From Sphaerotilus sulfidivorans (lineage in GTDB: Bacteria; Pseudomonadota; Gammaproteobacteria; Burkholderiales; Burkholderiaceae_C): a DNA stretch of 64,000 nt. The first letter of the stretch is position 1. Every line of letters starts with the position of its first letter. Positions 44,398-53,986 of this stretch are shown here, one piece after another. The DNA lies in the NCBI RefSeq assembly GCF_013426975.1, contig NZ_JACCPY010000014.1, positions 27,331 to 91,330 on the forward strand, in the 5' to 3' direction. Position numbers and translations under genes: made by a program. The notes below the pieces were generated by a model that had not been told where the DNA came from, did not search any database, and worked only from the letters and a program-made list of their open reading frames with translations.

Positions 44398-45885
44398 CTA
44401 CCGGGGCCGTTGAGACGGTTCTGGAGCATGCCTCCCGGGAACGCTCCAGACCACGGCCAATAGTACGGTCAGCATGGCTGCATTCGCGTTTATCTGGAGA
44501 TTCAAGTCCAGTGTTGCGTGCAAGAGGGCGCACACAATTCCCATGCCACACCCTGCCGCCACACCGCGCACATGCGGCCCCTGGCGGTCTTTCATCAGCT
44601 GCACCGTGCGGCCTGCCGACAGCAGCATCAGGGCACCCAGCAGCGACAGCCCGATCAGACCGGTGTCGGTCACGATCTCGACATAGTCGCTGTGCGCGTG
44701 GTCGTAGAAGAGCTTGGTGCTCTCCACCTTGTAGCGGGTGAAGGCGCTGTAGAAGGCGCCTGCGCCGAAGCCGGTCCAGGGCCGCTCCTCGATCATCGCC
44801 ATCGCGTCGCGCAGCGGGCGGATGCGCTCTTGCAGCGTCTCCTCGCGGTACTGCGGCGCGGCGGGCGGCTTCTGCGCGGCGCTGGCCGCACTGCCGGCCA
44901 TGCCTGCCGCCACGGCACTGGCGGCGGCCTCCTGCTCGGCCTGCAGGGCCAGCTCGGTGGCGTGCATGCGCTCGATCACCTTGGACAGCCCGACCCACTG
45001 ACCGATCACGATCAGGTCGATCACCAGCAGGCTGGCCGCCAGGATGGCCGCCGGCCGGCGCAACTGCGGCGAGCGGCCGACGATCCACAGCGTCATCAGC
45101 ATCAGCGCCACGAAGAAGGCGCCATTGCCCAGCCGCGAACGGGTCAGCACCAGCGCGATCACCATGATGATCAGCATCAGCCGCACGACCATCTTGGTCG
45201 ACAGCATGAATTCCAGCGCGCCGTGCAGTCGTCGGCGGCGTCGGCTGGGGTGAGGGCCCGGTGTGCCCATCTGCGACAGCATCACCGCCACGCCGGCCGA
45301 CAGCGTGAACAGCAGATAGTTCGCCAGCGCATCCGGCCCGGCGAAGGTGCCGGTGGCCCGCAGGCCCTGCACGAAGGACTCGTCCATCAGCGTGTAGCGG
45401 CCGTCGGACGAATACAGCACGATCGCGATCATCGCCTGCACCACGCCGGCGATCATCATGCCGCTCAGCAGCGCGGTGCGCCGGCGGTCGGTGGTCACCA
45501 GCAGCAGCACCAGCCAGAACATGCCGACATAGCCCAGGCTGCGCAGTACCATCAGCCGCGTGTCATGCGGCGCCTCCGTGTAGCCCCAGGGCGAGAGCTG
45601 GAAGGCACACCAGGCGGTGAACAGCACCAGCAGGCTCAGGCCCAGGTGGGCGCCCCAGCCTGAACCCGTGCGCACCGGCGCGGTGCGGTCAGGGGCGCGC
45701 TCCGAACCGAACAGCCGCAGCAGGCCGGTCAGCGCCAGCAGCACCCAGACCAGGGCCACATACAGCGCCATCGGCCACGGCCGGTTGCTGCCCAGCGGCA
45801 GCGGCAGCCAGACGAGCGACAAAATGAAAAGACCCAGCAGGCCTCGTTCCGCCTGCTGGGTCAGGGATCGCGACTTCAATGGCAA
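44398..45885 (-). CDS. O-antigen ligase/polymerase-like membrane protein (high-GC copy)
   Basis: A 495-residue polytopic membrane protein with about ten to twelve hydrophobic helices. The large periplasmic-loop region carries WTGFGAGAFYSAFTRYKVES and DHAHSDYVEIVTDTGLIGL, the H-S/N-x-Y/L-E signature of the WaaL/Wzy_C family. An Ala-rich coiled segment sits inside the loop. It precedes the BY-kinase gene on the same strand, so it may polymerise or ligate the EPS repeat. A second, unrelated Wzy-like gene lies in the AT-rich cassette. Confidence 0.85.
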   Translation of the reverse strand: MPLKSRSLTQQAERGLLGLFILSLVWLPLPLGSNRPWPMALYVALVWVLLALTGLLRLFGSERAPDRTAPVRTGSGWGAHLGLSLLVLFTAWCAFQLSPWGYTEAPHDTRLMVLRSLGYVGMFWLVLLLVTTDRRRTALLSGMMIAGVVQAMIAIVLYSSDGRYTLMDESFVQGLRATGTFAGPDALANYLLFTLSAGVAVMLSQMGTPGPHPSRRRRRLHGALEFMLSTKMVVRLMLIIMVIALVLTRSRLGNGAFFVALMLMTLWIVGRSPQLRRPAAILAASLLVIDLIVIGQWVGLSKVIERMHATELALQAEQEAAASAVAAGMAGSAASAAQKPPAAPQYREETLQERIRPLRDAMAMIEERPWTGFGAGAFYSAFTRYKVESTKLFYDHAHSDYVEIVTDTGLIGLSLLGALMLLSAGRTVQLMKDRQGPHVRGVAAGCGMGIVCALLHATLDLNLQINANAAMLTVLLAVVWSVPGRHAPEPSQRPR

Positions 45886-45916
45886 CCCGTTCGGTCGGTG
45901 TGGGATCCGATGCGGA

Positions 45917-46222
45917 TCAGATCGTGCGCGACAGCGTCTTGTTGGCGCCGCTGTTGGTGATCGGCGGGACGATCACGACCGGAGCCGGAGCCGCCGGGGC
46001 GGTGACCACGCGGGTCACCGGCAGCGGGTTGGCACCCGGCAGGGTGACGACCGTGCCCGGGGTCGGTGCCGACGGCAGCACGACGATCACGCCCTTCTTC
46101 GGGGCCGTGGCGGTGGACTTGCCGATGATGACCACGCGGGCCGAGGCGTTGACCGAACCGAGCATCGCGCCCATGGCGACAACCGCGATGGCCAGTGCCT
46201 TCCTCTTGTCCTGAAACTTCAT
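45917..46222 (-). CDS. Small exported hypothetical protein upstream of the EPS genes
   Basis: A 101-residue protein with a signal peptide (KALAIAVVAMGAMLGSVNAS-A) followed by a Val/Pro/Ala-rich sequence with alternating hydrophobics (VVIIGKSTATAPKKGVIVVL). A GGAGC site stands 7 nt before the ATG (AGGAGCGAAAGCATG). It is the first gene of the minus-strand EPS run. No family is recognised; expression is supported by its ribosome-binding site and leader peptide. Confidence 0.6.
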   Translation of the reverse strand: MKFQDKRKALAIAVVAMGAMLGSVNASARVVIIGKSTATAPKKGVIVVLPSAPTPGTVVTLPGANPLPVTRVVTAPAAPAPVVIVPPITNSGANKTLSRTI

Positions 46223-46670
46223 GCTTTCGCTCCTGATGAATGACTCCGCCCCTGCGAGAGGAGGAGGAAGTGAAAAATTCTCCCACTCCTTACTTGAGTT
46301 TGGACTGAGAGGCTCATGCGCTCAACCCCCCCAACCGCGTGGGACGTGAGGATTTCCCTTGGATGCAACCCGTGCTATCCATGATTCGCGCCGAGTGTGA
46401 CAGATCTGCAAGCAAGTGCCGAGCCCGTGTGCAGGGCCTCAGGAATGCATGTTTCTTCTGCGAACATGAGAAAAACGGCGCAGTAGTAGGATTTCTCCGG
46501 ATACAGAACTGGACAGTCGCAACACCGCTCCCGTCTACTTCCGTGTGGCTCGCTGTGCTGCGGGTCCGCTGCCTGGTGAAGTTTCGATTTGCGGAGCTTC
46601 TTGCGTCTTGTTTCATTGGCGCGACGCAGTCTGTCGCGTCCTGTTCCCCTTCTTGCTTGCCTCTGCCTCC
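46223..46670. other. 448-nt divergent intergenic region, no gene seen
   Basis: This gap separates the minus-strand EPS genes from fcl-gmd on the plus strand, so promoters for both must lie here. It is less GC-rich than the flanks. I did not find a convincing -35/-10 pair or an ops/JUMPstart element. Reading frames in it are short and lack coding character. Confidence 0.6.
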
Positions 46671-47618
46671 ATGAGTCCTGTCCTGCGCGAGTCCCGCATT
46701 CTCGTCACCGGCCATCGCGGCATGGTCGGCAGCGCCTTGGTGCGCCGACTGCAGGCCGGCGGCTACACGAACATCCTCACGCGCAGCCGCACCGAGCTGG
46801 ACCTGCTGGACCAGCGCGCGGTGCAGGCCTTCCTGGCCGAGGAGAAGCCGGACTACATCTTCATCGCCGCCGCGCGGGTGGGTGGCATCCAGGCCAACAA
46901 CATCCACCGCGCCGACTTCATCTACCAGAACCTGATGATCGAGGCGAACCTGATCCACGGCGCGCACCTGGCGGGTGTGCAGCGGCTGATGTTCCTGGGC
47001 TCGAGCTGCATCTACCCGCGCGACTGCGCGCAGCCGATCCGGGAGGACGCGCTGCTGACCGGCCCGCTGGAGCCGACGAACGAGCCCTACGCGATCGCCA
47101 AGATCGCCGGCATCAAGCTGGCCGAGAGCTACAACCGCCAGCACGGCCGGCAGTACATCAGCGTGATGCCGACCAATCTGTACGGCCCGAACGACAACTA
47201 CGACCTGGCCAACAGCCATGTGCTGCCGGCGCTGCTGAGGAAGGCCCACGAGGCCAAGCTGCGAGGCGACGCCGAGTACACGGTCTGGGGCACCGGCCGG
47301 CCGATGCGCGAGTTCCTGTACGTGGACGATCTGGCCGATGCCTGCGTGTTCCTGATGGCGCAGGGCTACGACGGCCCGCTGGTGAACATCGGCACCGGCA
47401 CCGACGTGACGATCCGCGAGCTGGCCGAGACGGTGATGCAGGTGGTGGGCTTCGAGGGCCGGATCGTCTTCGACGACAGCAAGCCCGACGGCACGCCGCG
47501 CAAGCTGCTCGACGTCAGCCGGCTGGCCGGCCTGGGCTGGACGGCGAAGACGGCGCTGCGCGACGGCATCCGCCTTGCTTATGAAGCCGCACCCTTCCAC
47601 CCGAAGCGTGCGAGCTGA
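46671..47618 (+). CDS. fcl: GDP-L-fucose synthase
   Basis: A 315-residue SDR epimerase/reductase making GDP-L-fucose from the Gmd product. The NADP loop is [31 protein letters not shown] holds the catalytic serine/cysteine region and [14 protein letters not shown] the Tyr-x3-Lys pair. The ATG at 46671 gives the conserved N-terminus. It precedes gmd by 59 nt, an inverted order compared with the common gmd-fcl. Confidence 0.95.
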   Translation: MSPVLRESRILVTGHRGMVGSALVRRLQAGGYTNILTRSRTELDLLDQRAVQAFLAEEKPDYIFIAAARVGGIQANNIHRADFIYQNLMIEANLIHGAHLAGVQRLMFLGSSCIYPRDCAQPIREDALLTGPLEPTNEPYAIAKIAGIKLAESYNRQHGRQYISVMPTNLYGPNDNYDLANSHVLPALLRKAHEAKLRGDAEYTVWGTGRPMREFLYVDDLADACVFLMAQGYDGPLVNIGTGTDVTIRELAETVMQVVGFEGRIVFDDSKPDGTPRKLLDVSRLAGLGWTAKTALRDGIRLAYEAAPFHPKRAS

Positions 47619-47677
47619 CTTCGGACTGTCCCCCGAAGTCCTGTGTCCCCTATCTATATAGAGAAAGTCATCGCTCC

Positions 47678-48799
47678 ATGTCTTCTTCCAAGGTTGCCCT
47701 CATCACCGGCGTCACCGGCCAGGACGGCGCGTATCTGGCCGAACTGCTGCTGAAGAAGGGCTACGAGGTCCACGGCATCAAGCGTCGCTCCAGCCTGTTC
47801 AACACCGACCGCATCGACCACCTGTACCAGGATCCGCATGTCGACGGCCGCAAGTTCACGCTGCACTACGGCGACCTGACCGACTCGACCAGCCTGGTGC
47901 GCATCATCCAGCAGGTCCAGCCCGACGAGATCTACAACCTGGCGGCCATGAGCCATGTGGCGGTGTCCTTCCAGGAGCCGGAATACACCGCCAACGCCGA
48001 CGGCATCGGCACGCTGCGCATCCTGGAGGCGATCCGCATCCTGGGCCTGACGAAGAAGACGCGCTTCTACCAGGCCTCGACCTCGGAGCTGTACGGTCTG
48101 GTGCAGGAGATTCCGCAGAAGGAGACGACGCCGTTCTATCCGCGCAGCCCCTATGCGGTGGCGAAGATGTACGCCTACTGGATCACGGTCAACTACCGCG
48201 AGGCCTATGGCATCTACGCCTGCAACGGCGTGCTGTTCAACCACGAGAGCCCGCTGCGCGGTGAGACCTTCGTGACGCGCAAGATCACCCGTGCCATCGC
48301 GCGCATCGCGCTGGGGCTGCAGGACTGCCTGTACCTGGGCAACATGAGCGCGCTGCGCGACTGGGGCCATGCGCGCGACTATGTCGAGATGCAGTGGCTG
48401 ATGCTGCAGCAGGACCAGCCGGAAGACTTCGTCATCGCCACCGGCGTGCAGTACAGCGTGCGCCAGTTCGTCGAGCGCGCGGCGGCCGAGCTGGGCATCA
48501 CGGTGCGCTTCGAGGGCGAGGGCGAGAAGGAAATCGGCGTCGTCGCTGCGGTCACCGGTGACCGCGCCAAGTGCAAGGTGGGCGACGTGATCGTCCGTGT
48601 CGACCCGCGCTACTACCGCCCGACCGAAGTGGAAACCCTGCTGGGCGACCCGACCAAGGCCAAGGAAAAGCTTGGCTGGGTGCCGACCACCTCGTTCGAG
48701 GAACTGGTCAAGGAAATGATCGAGGCTGACTACACCGCGGCGCGCAAGGACAGCCTGGTCAAGCTGGCGGGGTTTCAGGCCTTTGATCACCACGAGTGA
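47678..48799 (+). CDS. gmd: GDP-mannose 4,6-dehydratase
   Basis: A 373-residue SDR enzyme that makes GDP-4-keto-6-deoxymannose. The nucleotide loop is [32 protein letters not shown], the catalytic [10 protein letters not shown] and the Tyr-x3-Lys in [12 protein letters not shown] are conserved. With fcl it supplies GDP-fucose to the polysaccharide. Confidence 0.96.
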   Translation: MSSSKVALITGVTGQDGAYLAELLLKKGYEVHGIKRRSSLFNTDRIDHLYQDPHVDGRKFTLHYGDLTDSTSLVRIIQQVQPDEIYNLAAMSHVAVSFQEPEYTANADGIGTLRILEAIRILGLTKKTRFYQASTSELYGLVQEIPQKETTPFYPRSPYAVAKMYAYWITVNYREAYGIYACNGVLFNHESPLRGETFVTRKITRAIARIALGLQDCLYLGNMSALRDWGHARDYVEMQWLMLQQDQPEDFVIATGVQYSVRQFVERAAAELGITVRFEGEGEKEIGVVAAVTGDRAKCKVGDVIVRVDPRYYRPTEVETLLGDPTKAKEKLGWVPTTSFEELVKEMIEADYTAARKDSLVKLAGFQAFDHHE

Positions 48800-48825
48800 T
48801 CTATTGATTTCATATGTGAGGGAAT

Positions 48826-49977
48826 ATGTCCAAAAAGACGATCAGAATTCTTGGCATTCGGGGGGTTCCCGCAGCGCACGGTGGTTTCGAGACGTTTGCT
48901 GAATATTTGTCTCTCTACCTGGTCGACAAGGGTTGGCGAGTCATCGTCTATTGTCAGGAAGATGGAGACGGCGAGGTTTTCCAGGACACATGGCGCGGCG
49001 TCGAGCGCATCCGGATTCCCGTGGCGAAGGAAGGCCCTCTGGGAACCATCGTCTTCGACTGGAAGACGGTTGTCCACGCCGCCAAGCATCAGGATCTGTG
49101 CCTCACGCTGGGCTACAACACGGCCGTCTTCTGCGCACTGCTGCGCGCCAAGGGCGTCACCAACGTCATCAACATGGATGGCATCGAATGGGCGCGTGCC
49201 AAGTGGAGCCGCCCGGCCAAGGCCTGGTTCTGGCTGAACGAGCGGGCCGGTTGCTGGCTGGGTGACCATCTCGTCGCAGACCATCCCGAGATCAAGAACC
49301 ATCTGTCGACGCGGGTGTCACCCGACAAGATCACGACCATTGCCTACGGTGCCGAGCACCTGACCGATGTGTCCGATGCGCCTGTGCGCAAGCTGGGACT
49401 CGAGCCTGGACGCTTCCTGTCGCTGGTCGCGCGGCCTGAGCCTGAGAACTCGATCCTTGAAGTCGTCAGCGGTTTTTCTGCCAAACGCCGGGGTTTCCAG
49501 CTTGCGGTGCTGGGCAACTACAGCGACTCGAACCCCTATCACGCCAAGGTGCGTGCGGCTGCCAGCGACGAGGTGCGCTTTCTGGGGGCCATCTACGACA
49601 AGCCGATCATCAACTCGATCCGCTTCCACAGCATGGCCTATGTGCACGGGCATCAGGTGGGCGGAACCAACCCCTCTCTGGTCGAAGCGCTGGGGGCTGG
49701 CAATGCCATTCTGGCGCACGACAATCGATTCAATCGCTGGGTGGCTGGCAGTGGCGCCAGGTATTTCAGCGATGCACAGGCCTTTTCCCAGGTTCTGGAC
49801 GATATTCAGGCGGATCCTTCCTGCCTCGAAAGAATGCGTGCCTCCAGCACGCTGCGCTTCAAGTCGGGCCTGACCTGGGGGCAGATCCTGGGTGAGTATG
49901 AGCAGCTTCTTGACCAGTATGTGACGACCCCTGCGGGCGACTCCGTTTATCAAACCAAACAGACCGGCAAATTCTGA
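48826..49977 (+). CDS. DUF1972-type glycosyltransferase (rhamnosyl/galactosyltransferase-like)
   Basis: A 383-residue GT-B fold enzyme. The N-terminal [25 protein letters not shown] is the hallmark of the DUF1972 family. In the second half come [16 protein letters not shown] and [20 protein letters not shown], the donor-binding E-x7-E-like region of GT4 enzymes. Its stop overlaps the rfbB start by one base, so a link with dTDP-rhamnose is likely but not proven. Confidence 0.85.
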   Translation: MSKKTIRILGIRGVPAAHGGFETFAEYLSLYLVDKGWRVIVYCQEDGDGEVFQDTWRGVERIRIPVAKEGPLGTIVFDWKTVVHAAKHQDLCLTLGYNTAVFCALLRAKGVTNVINMDGIEWARAKWSRPAKAWFWLNERAGCWLGDHLVADHPEIKNHLSTRVSPDKITTIAYGAEHLTDVSDAPVRKLGLEPGRFLSLVARPEPENSILEVVSGFSAKRRGFQLAVLGNYSDSNPYHAKVRAAASDEVRFLGAIYDKPIINSIRFHSMAYVHGHQVGGTNPSLVEALGAGNAILAHDNRFNRWVAGSGARYFSDAQAFSQVLDDIQADPSCLERMRASSTLRFKSGLTWGQILGEYEQLLDQYVTTPAGDSVYQTKQTGKF

Positions 49978-51044
49978 TGACCATTATCGTGACTGGTGCT
50001 GCCGGTTTCATCGGCGGCAATTTCGTTCATCACTGGTTCGAGCGCAGCGAAGAGCCGGTGGTGGTTCTGGACAAGCTGACGTACGCGGGCAACCCGGCGA
50101 CGATCCAGTCGCATCTGGACGCCGGCCGCTGCACGCTGGTGCAGGGTGACATCGGCGACCGCGCGCTGGTGGCCGGGCTGCTGGCGGAGCACCGCCCGCG
50201 CGCGGTGCTGCACTTCGCGGCCGAGAGCCATGTCGACCGCAGCATCCACGGCCCCGGCGAGTTCATCCAGACCAACATGGTGGGCACCTTCGAGCTGCTG
50301 GAGGCCGTGCGGGCCTACTGGAGCGCGCTGGAGGCCGAGCCCAAGGCGGCGTTCCGCTTCCTGCACGTCTCCACCGACGAGGTGTACGGCTCGCTCTCCG
50401 AGACCGACCCGGCCTTCAGCGAGACCACGCCGTACGCGCCCAACAGCCCGTACTCGGCCAGCAAGGCCGGCAGCGACCACCTGGTGCGGGCCTACCACCA
50501 CACCTACGGCCTGCCGACGCTGACCACCAACTGCTCGAACAACTACGGGCCCTATCACTTCCCCGAGAAGCTGATCCCGCTGATGATCCTCAACGCCCTG
50601 GAGGGCAAGCCGCTGCCGGTCTACGGCGACGGGCAGAACATCCGCGACTGGCTCTATGTGCGCGACCACTGCGAGGCGATCCGCCAGGTGCTGGCCAAGG
50701 GGCGGCTGGGCGAGACCTACAACGTCGGCGGCAAGAACGAGATCAGGAACCTGGACGTGGTGCAGGTGATCTGCGCCAAGCTCGACGCGCTGCGCCCCAA
50801 AGCCGACGGCACGAGCTACGCCAGCCAGATCACCTTCGTGGCCGACCGCCCGGGCCATGACCGCCGCTACGCGATCGACCCGACCAAGATCGAGGCCGAG
50901 ATCGGCTGGCAGCCGGCCGAATCCTTCGAGACCGGCATCGACAAGACGGTGACCTGGTACCTGGAGAACACCGCGTGGATCGACTCGGTGCGCACCGGCG
51001 CCTACCGCGAGTGGGTGTCGAAGAACTACAGCGCGCGCGACTGA
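49977..51044 (+). CDS. rfbB: dTDP-glucose 4,6-dehydratase
   Basis: A 355-residue SDR dehydratase, second step of dTDP-L-rhamnose synthesis. The NAD loop is [41 protein letters not shown] and the Tyr-x3-Lys in [15 protein letters not shown] are family signatures. The ATG overlaps the upstream glycosyltransferase stop. rfbD follows after 17 nt; rfbA is not in the window and rfbC is on the other strand at the window end. Confidence 0.96.
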   Translation: MTIIVTGAAGFIGGNFVHHWFERSEEPVVVLDKLTYAGNPATIQSHLDAGRCTLVQGDIGDRALVAGLLAEHRPRAVLHFAAESHVDRSIHGPGEFIQTNMVGTFELLEAVRAYWSALEAEPKAAFRFLHVSTDEVYGSLSETDPAFSETTPYAPNSPYSASKAGSDHLVRAYHHTYGLPTLTTNCSNNYGPYHFPEKLIPLMILNALEGKPLPVYGDGQNIRDWLYVRDHCEAIRQVLAKGRLGETYNVGGKNEIRNLDVVQVICAKLDALRPKADGTSYASQITFVADRPGHDRRYAIDPTKIEAEIGWQPAESFETGIDKTVTWYLENTAWIDSVRTGAYREWVSKNYSARD

Positions 51045-51061
51045 CGCCGGGGGCCGCAGAC

Positions 51062-51973
51062 ATGAAGATCCTTCTTCTGGGCCAGGGCGGCCAGGTCGGC
51101 TGGGAACTGCAGCGCGCGCTGGCGCCGCTGGGCGAGGTGGTCGGACTCGACCATGACAGCGCCGCCAACCCCGGCGGACTGCACGGCGACTTCAGCCGGC
51201 CCGAGGCGCTGGCGGCCACGGTCGCGGCGGTCAAGCCGGACCTGATCGTCAACGCCGCGGCGCACACCGCGGTCGACAAGGCCGAGAGCGAGCCCGAGCT
51301 GGCGCGCGCGATCAACGCCACCGCCCCGGCTGTGCTGGCGCGCTGCGCGGCCGAGACCGGCGCCTGGCTGGTGCACTACAGCACCGACTATGTCTTCGAC
51401 GGCTCGGGCGATGCTGCCCGCGACGAGGAGGCCGCCACCGGCCCCTTGAGCGTCTACGGCCAGACCAAGCTGGAGGGCGAGGCCCTCATCCGCGCCAGCG
51501 GCTGCCGGCACCTGATCCTGCGCACCAGCTGGGTCTATGCCGCGCGCGGCGGCAACTTCGCCAGGACCATGCTGCGCCTGGCGGCCGAGCGCGAACGCCT
51601 GACCGTCATCGACGACCAGATCGGCGCACCCACCGGCGCGGACCTGCTGGCCGACCTGACCGCGCAGATGGTGCGTACCGCCATGAGCACCCCGGCAGGC
51701 AGCGAGATCGACCTCTCCGGCGTCTACCACGCGGTGGCCGCCGGCGAGACCAGCTGGCACGGCTACGCGAGCTTCGTCATCGAGCAGGCCCGCCAGAGGG
51801 GCCGCGACCTGAAGGTCCAGACCATCGACCCGGTGCCGACCAGCGCCTTCCCGACGCCGGCCAGGCGCCCGCACAACTCGCGCCTGTCGACTCAGAAACT
51901 CCAGCAGGTCTTCGGCCTGCGGCTGCCGCCGTGGCAGCAGGGTGTCGAGCGCATGCTTATTGAAATCCTCTGA
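51062..51973 (+). CDS. rfbD: dTDP-4-dehydrorhamnose reductase
   Basis: A 303-residue reductase, last step of dTDP-L-rhamnose synthesis. The NAD(P) loop is LLLGQGGQVGWELQRAL; NAAAHTAVDKAESEPELA, HYSTDYVFDG and the Tyr-x3-Lys in LSVYGQTKLEGE are conserved. The ATG at 51062 gives the normal N-terminus. An IS5-type element starts 21 nt after its stop, at which point the base composition also changes further downstream. Confidence 0.95.
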   Translation: MKILLLGQGGQVGWELQRALAPLGEVVGLDHDSAANPGGLHGDFSRPEALAATVAAVKPDLIVNAAAHTAVDKAESEPELARAINATAPAVLARCAAETGAWLVHYSTDYVFDGSGDAARDEEAATGPLSVYGQTKLEGEALIRASGCRHLILRTSWVYAARGGNFARTMLRLAAERERLTVIDDQIGAPTGADLLADLTAQMVRTAMSTPAGSEIDLSGVYHAVAAGETSWHGYASFVIEQARQRGRDLKVQTIDPVPTSAFPTPARRPHNSRLSTQKLQQVFGLRLPPWQQGVERMLIEIL

Positions 51974-51994
51974 TTCTCCGCCCGGCAGTGTTAG

Positions 51995-52740
51995 AGCGCG
52001 TTATGAACTTCCCGCCCGCCGTTTGATGGCGCTGAAAAGCTGAATCCATGAGCTGCAAACCCTACCCGAGCTACATCAGCGAAGAGGAATGGCATTTCGT
52101 GGCGCCGTACCTGACGCTGATGGATGCAAATGCGCCGCAGCGTCGGCACGATCTGCGGGAGGTGTTCAACGCGCTGCGCTGGCTTGCGCGCGCCGGCGCG
52201 CCGTGGCTACTGCTGCCGCATGATCTGCCGCCTTGGCACAAGAGGGTGTACCAGCCGTTCCGGCGCTGGGACGAGGCGGGCTGCTTCGAGGCGATGGTCA
52301 ACGACATGCGCTCGATCATCCGGGTCAGCGAAGGCCGCCGGGGTCAGCCCAGCGCTGTCGTTCTGGACGGACGCACGCTGCAGAGCAGTTGCGAAAGTGG
52401 TGTATGCGCGGGCTACGACGGCTACAAGCGGCGCAGGGGCAGCAAGGTGCACATGGCCGTCGACACGCTGGGACAGTTGATCGCGATGACGGTCAAGCTG
52501 GCGTGGGCGGATCAGGGTTACACCGGCGAGCAGGCCAGGCAGGACGCCCAGGCCAGCAAGATCGACCTGCAGATCGTCAAACTCCCCGAGGCGAAGAAGG
52601 GGTTTGTCCTGCTGCCCAGACGCTGGGTGGTCGAGCGCTTGCCTCAGGTGCTGGCCAGCTTGCATTTCGTCGTCTTCGCCATCCTCATGCCTCCCAAGGC
52701 CGCAGCGGTGATGGCTGCGGCGGGAAGTTCATAACACGCT
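51995..52740 (+). mobile_element. IS5-family insertion sequence with TTAG target duplication (746 bp)
   Basis: Inverted repeats AGCGCGTTATGAACTTCCCG at the left and the complement of AGCGTGTTATGAACTTCCCG at the right (one mismatch) define the ends. The four bases outside both ends are TTAG (51991-51994 and 52741-52744), matching the YTAR target duplication of IS5-type elements. The insertion is therefore structurally complete, but its transposase is shortened. It separates rfbD from the AT-rich cassette. Its left 45 or so bases recur at 60974-61019. Confidence 0.88.
52048..52734 (+). pseudogene. IS5-family transposase with internal in-frame losses
   Basis: A 228-residue open frame. The N-terminal part (YISEEEWHFVAPYLTLM, LRWLARAGAPWLLLP) and the first catalytic aspartate region (AVVLDGRTLQSS, KVHMAVDTLGQLIAM) are intact, and WADQGYTGEQA supplies the second. 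After MTVK and again after RRWVVER the sequence skips family segments, the second skip removing the SF-W---R-R glutamate-bearing region. The DDE triad is therefore incomplete and the protein is probably inactive. Confidence 0.75.
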
Positions 52741-52774
52741 TTAGCTGGTGGTTTTTGAGTGGTAAGGAATATTT

Positions 52775-53986
52775 GTGCGATATTATCGAATTGTACCCGG
52801 TATTGCGCTGGCTATATTATTAATTGTACTGACAACTAATGCGTTTATCGGTTTAATTAAAGATGGTGGTGCTCGTGCACAGGGGTTGCACAATGCTATT
52901 TTATACACAGGAGTATTGAATATTATTCCTGTGATCGCTGTGTTTTTATTGATCGTTTCGGCATCATTTTTCGCAAGAGAAGAAGTCCTTCGCTTAGGTG
53001 TGTATTATAAAATAATGATAGTGTGGGCCGCCTGTACTTGTTTTTGGGCTCCAGAAAAAAATATTGCAATAATATCCTTCTCTTATATTCTTGCGATACC
53101 TGCTGCTTCGGCATTATTCGTGAAGTACTTTGATGGTGATGAAATATATGAATGTTTCAAGTTTGCTGTAATTTTTGTGGGGACTATGAGTTTTTTTTGG
53201 GCATTATTTATTCCAGACTATGGTATTGCTGCTGACTCTGAGCATGACGGTTTGTGGCAAGGTGTTTTTACGCATAAAAATAGTTTGGGTATGTATTCCG
53301 TTATAGCTATCGCAATGATTTTGGCGTTAAAGCCGGCTCTCTACAAGGATATATACGGCATTGGTGCTATTGGTCTGCATTTTATTCTACTAATAAAGTC
53401 AGGATCATCTACGAGTATGCTTGCTGCAGCATTAATGTGTTTTACGTACATTTTTACGAATATTTTTTCTAACGTAAGAGATTCTTCTGTTGTTCATCAG
53501 AGATTGGTTTCTGGCTTCGTTGTGGTCCTAACCATAATTACTCTGTTGATAACTCTTGTATACCTTGATCCATCTTATTATCCTTTGGTGCCGGACTCAA
53601 TACTGAGTAGAGTTTATATATGGAGTTATGGTTGGGGTCTTTTTTCTGAGTCGACTATTGGTGGTTTGGGCGTTAATCAGTATGCATACCTGAATGAGCG
53701 TGGTTTTAGTGATATGGAGGCTATTCTTGGATATAGTGTAGGGTCTTCGCACAATGCTTCATTAGAAACACTTGTTTCTTATGGGGTTGTCGGATTGGTA
53801 TTTTATATTGTCATGATGGCTGGGTTGTCGAAACTGATGGTTTATCGTATTGGCTTTGGTGGCGCGATTGTATTTTTAAGTGTGTTCATGGTTCTCGGTG
53901 TAACTGAATCAGTTAATTTTGGATATAACTTCCCATTTTTTATTCTGACAATGTTGTCATTGTTAAATTCGCGCAAAGGTGGATGA
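52775..53986 (+). CDS. Wzy-like O-antigen/EPS polymerase (AT-rich cassette)
   Basis: A 403-residue membrane protein with about ten hydrophobic helices. The Wzy_C/O-antigen-ligase signatures WQGVFTHKNSLGMYS and SSHNASLETLVSYGVVGL are present. The start is GTG at 52775 with AAGGA at 52764-52768. It begins 30 nt inside the right TTAG of the IS, and codon use is strongly AT-biased unlike rfbD just upstream. Overlaps the next gene by 4 nt. It probably polymerises the repeat unit flipped by the Wzx protein. Confidence 0.85.
   Translation: MRYYRIVPGIALAILLIVLTTNAFIGLIKDGGARAQGLHNAILYTGVLNIIPVIAVFLLIVSASFFAREEVLRLGVYYKIMIVWAACTCFWAPEKNIAIISFSYILAIPAASALFVKYFDGDEIYECFKFAVIFVGTMSFFWALFIPDYGIAADSEHDGLWQGVFTHKNSLGMYSVIAIAMILALKPALYKDIYGIGAIGLHFILLIKSGSSTSMLAAALMCFTYIFTNIFSNVRDSSVVHQRLVSGFVVVLTIITLLITLVYLDPSYYPLVPDSILSRVYIWSYGWGLFSESTIGGLGVNQYAYLNERGFSDMEAILGYSVGSSHNASLETLVSYGVVGLVFYIVMMAGLSKLMVYRIGFGGAIVFLSVFMVLGVTESVNFGYNFPFFILTMLSLLNSRKGG

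Noticed and set aside
42169..44463. A 764-codon plus-strand open frame opposite the BY-kinase
   Set aside because: Antisense to unmistakable Walker motifs and the tyrosine tail; His/Arg/Leu-rich shadow.
46470..46500. Possible ops/JUMPstart-like element (GCGCAGTAGTAGG) ahead of fcl
   Set aside because: It matches the GGCGGTAG core poorly and no hairpin context supports RfaH recruitment.
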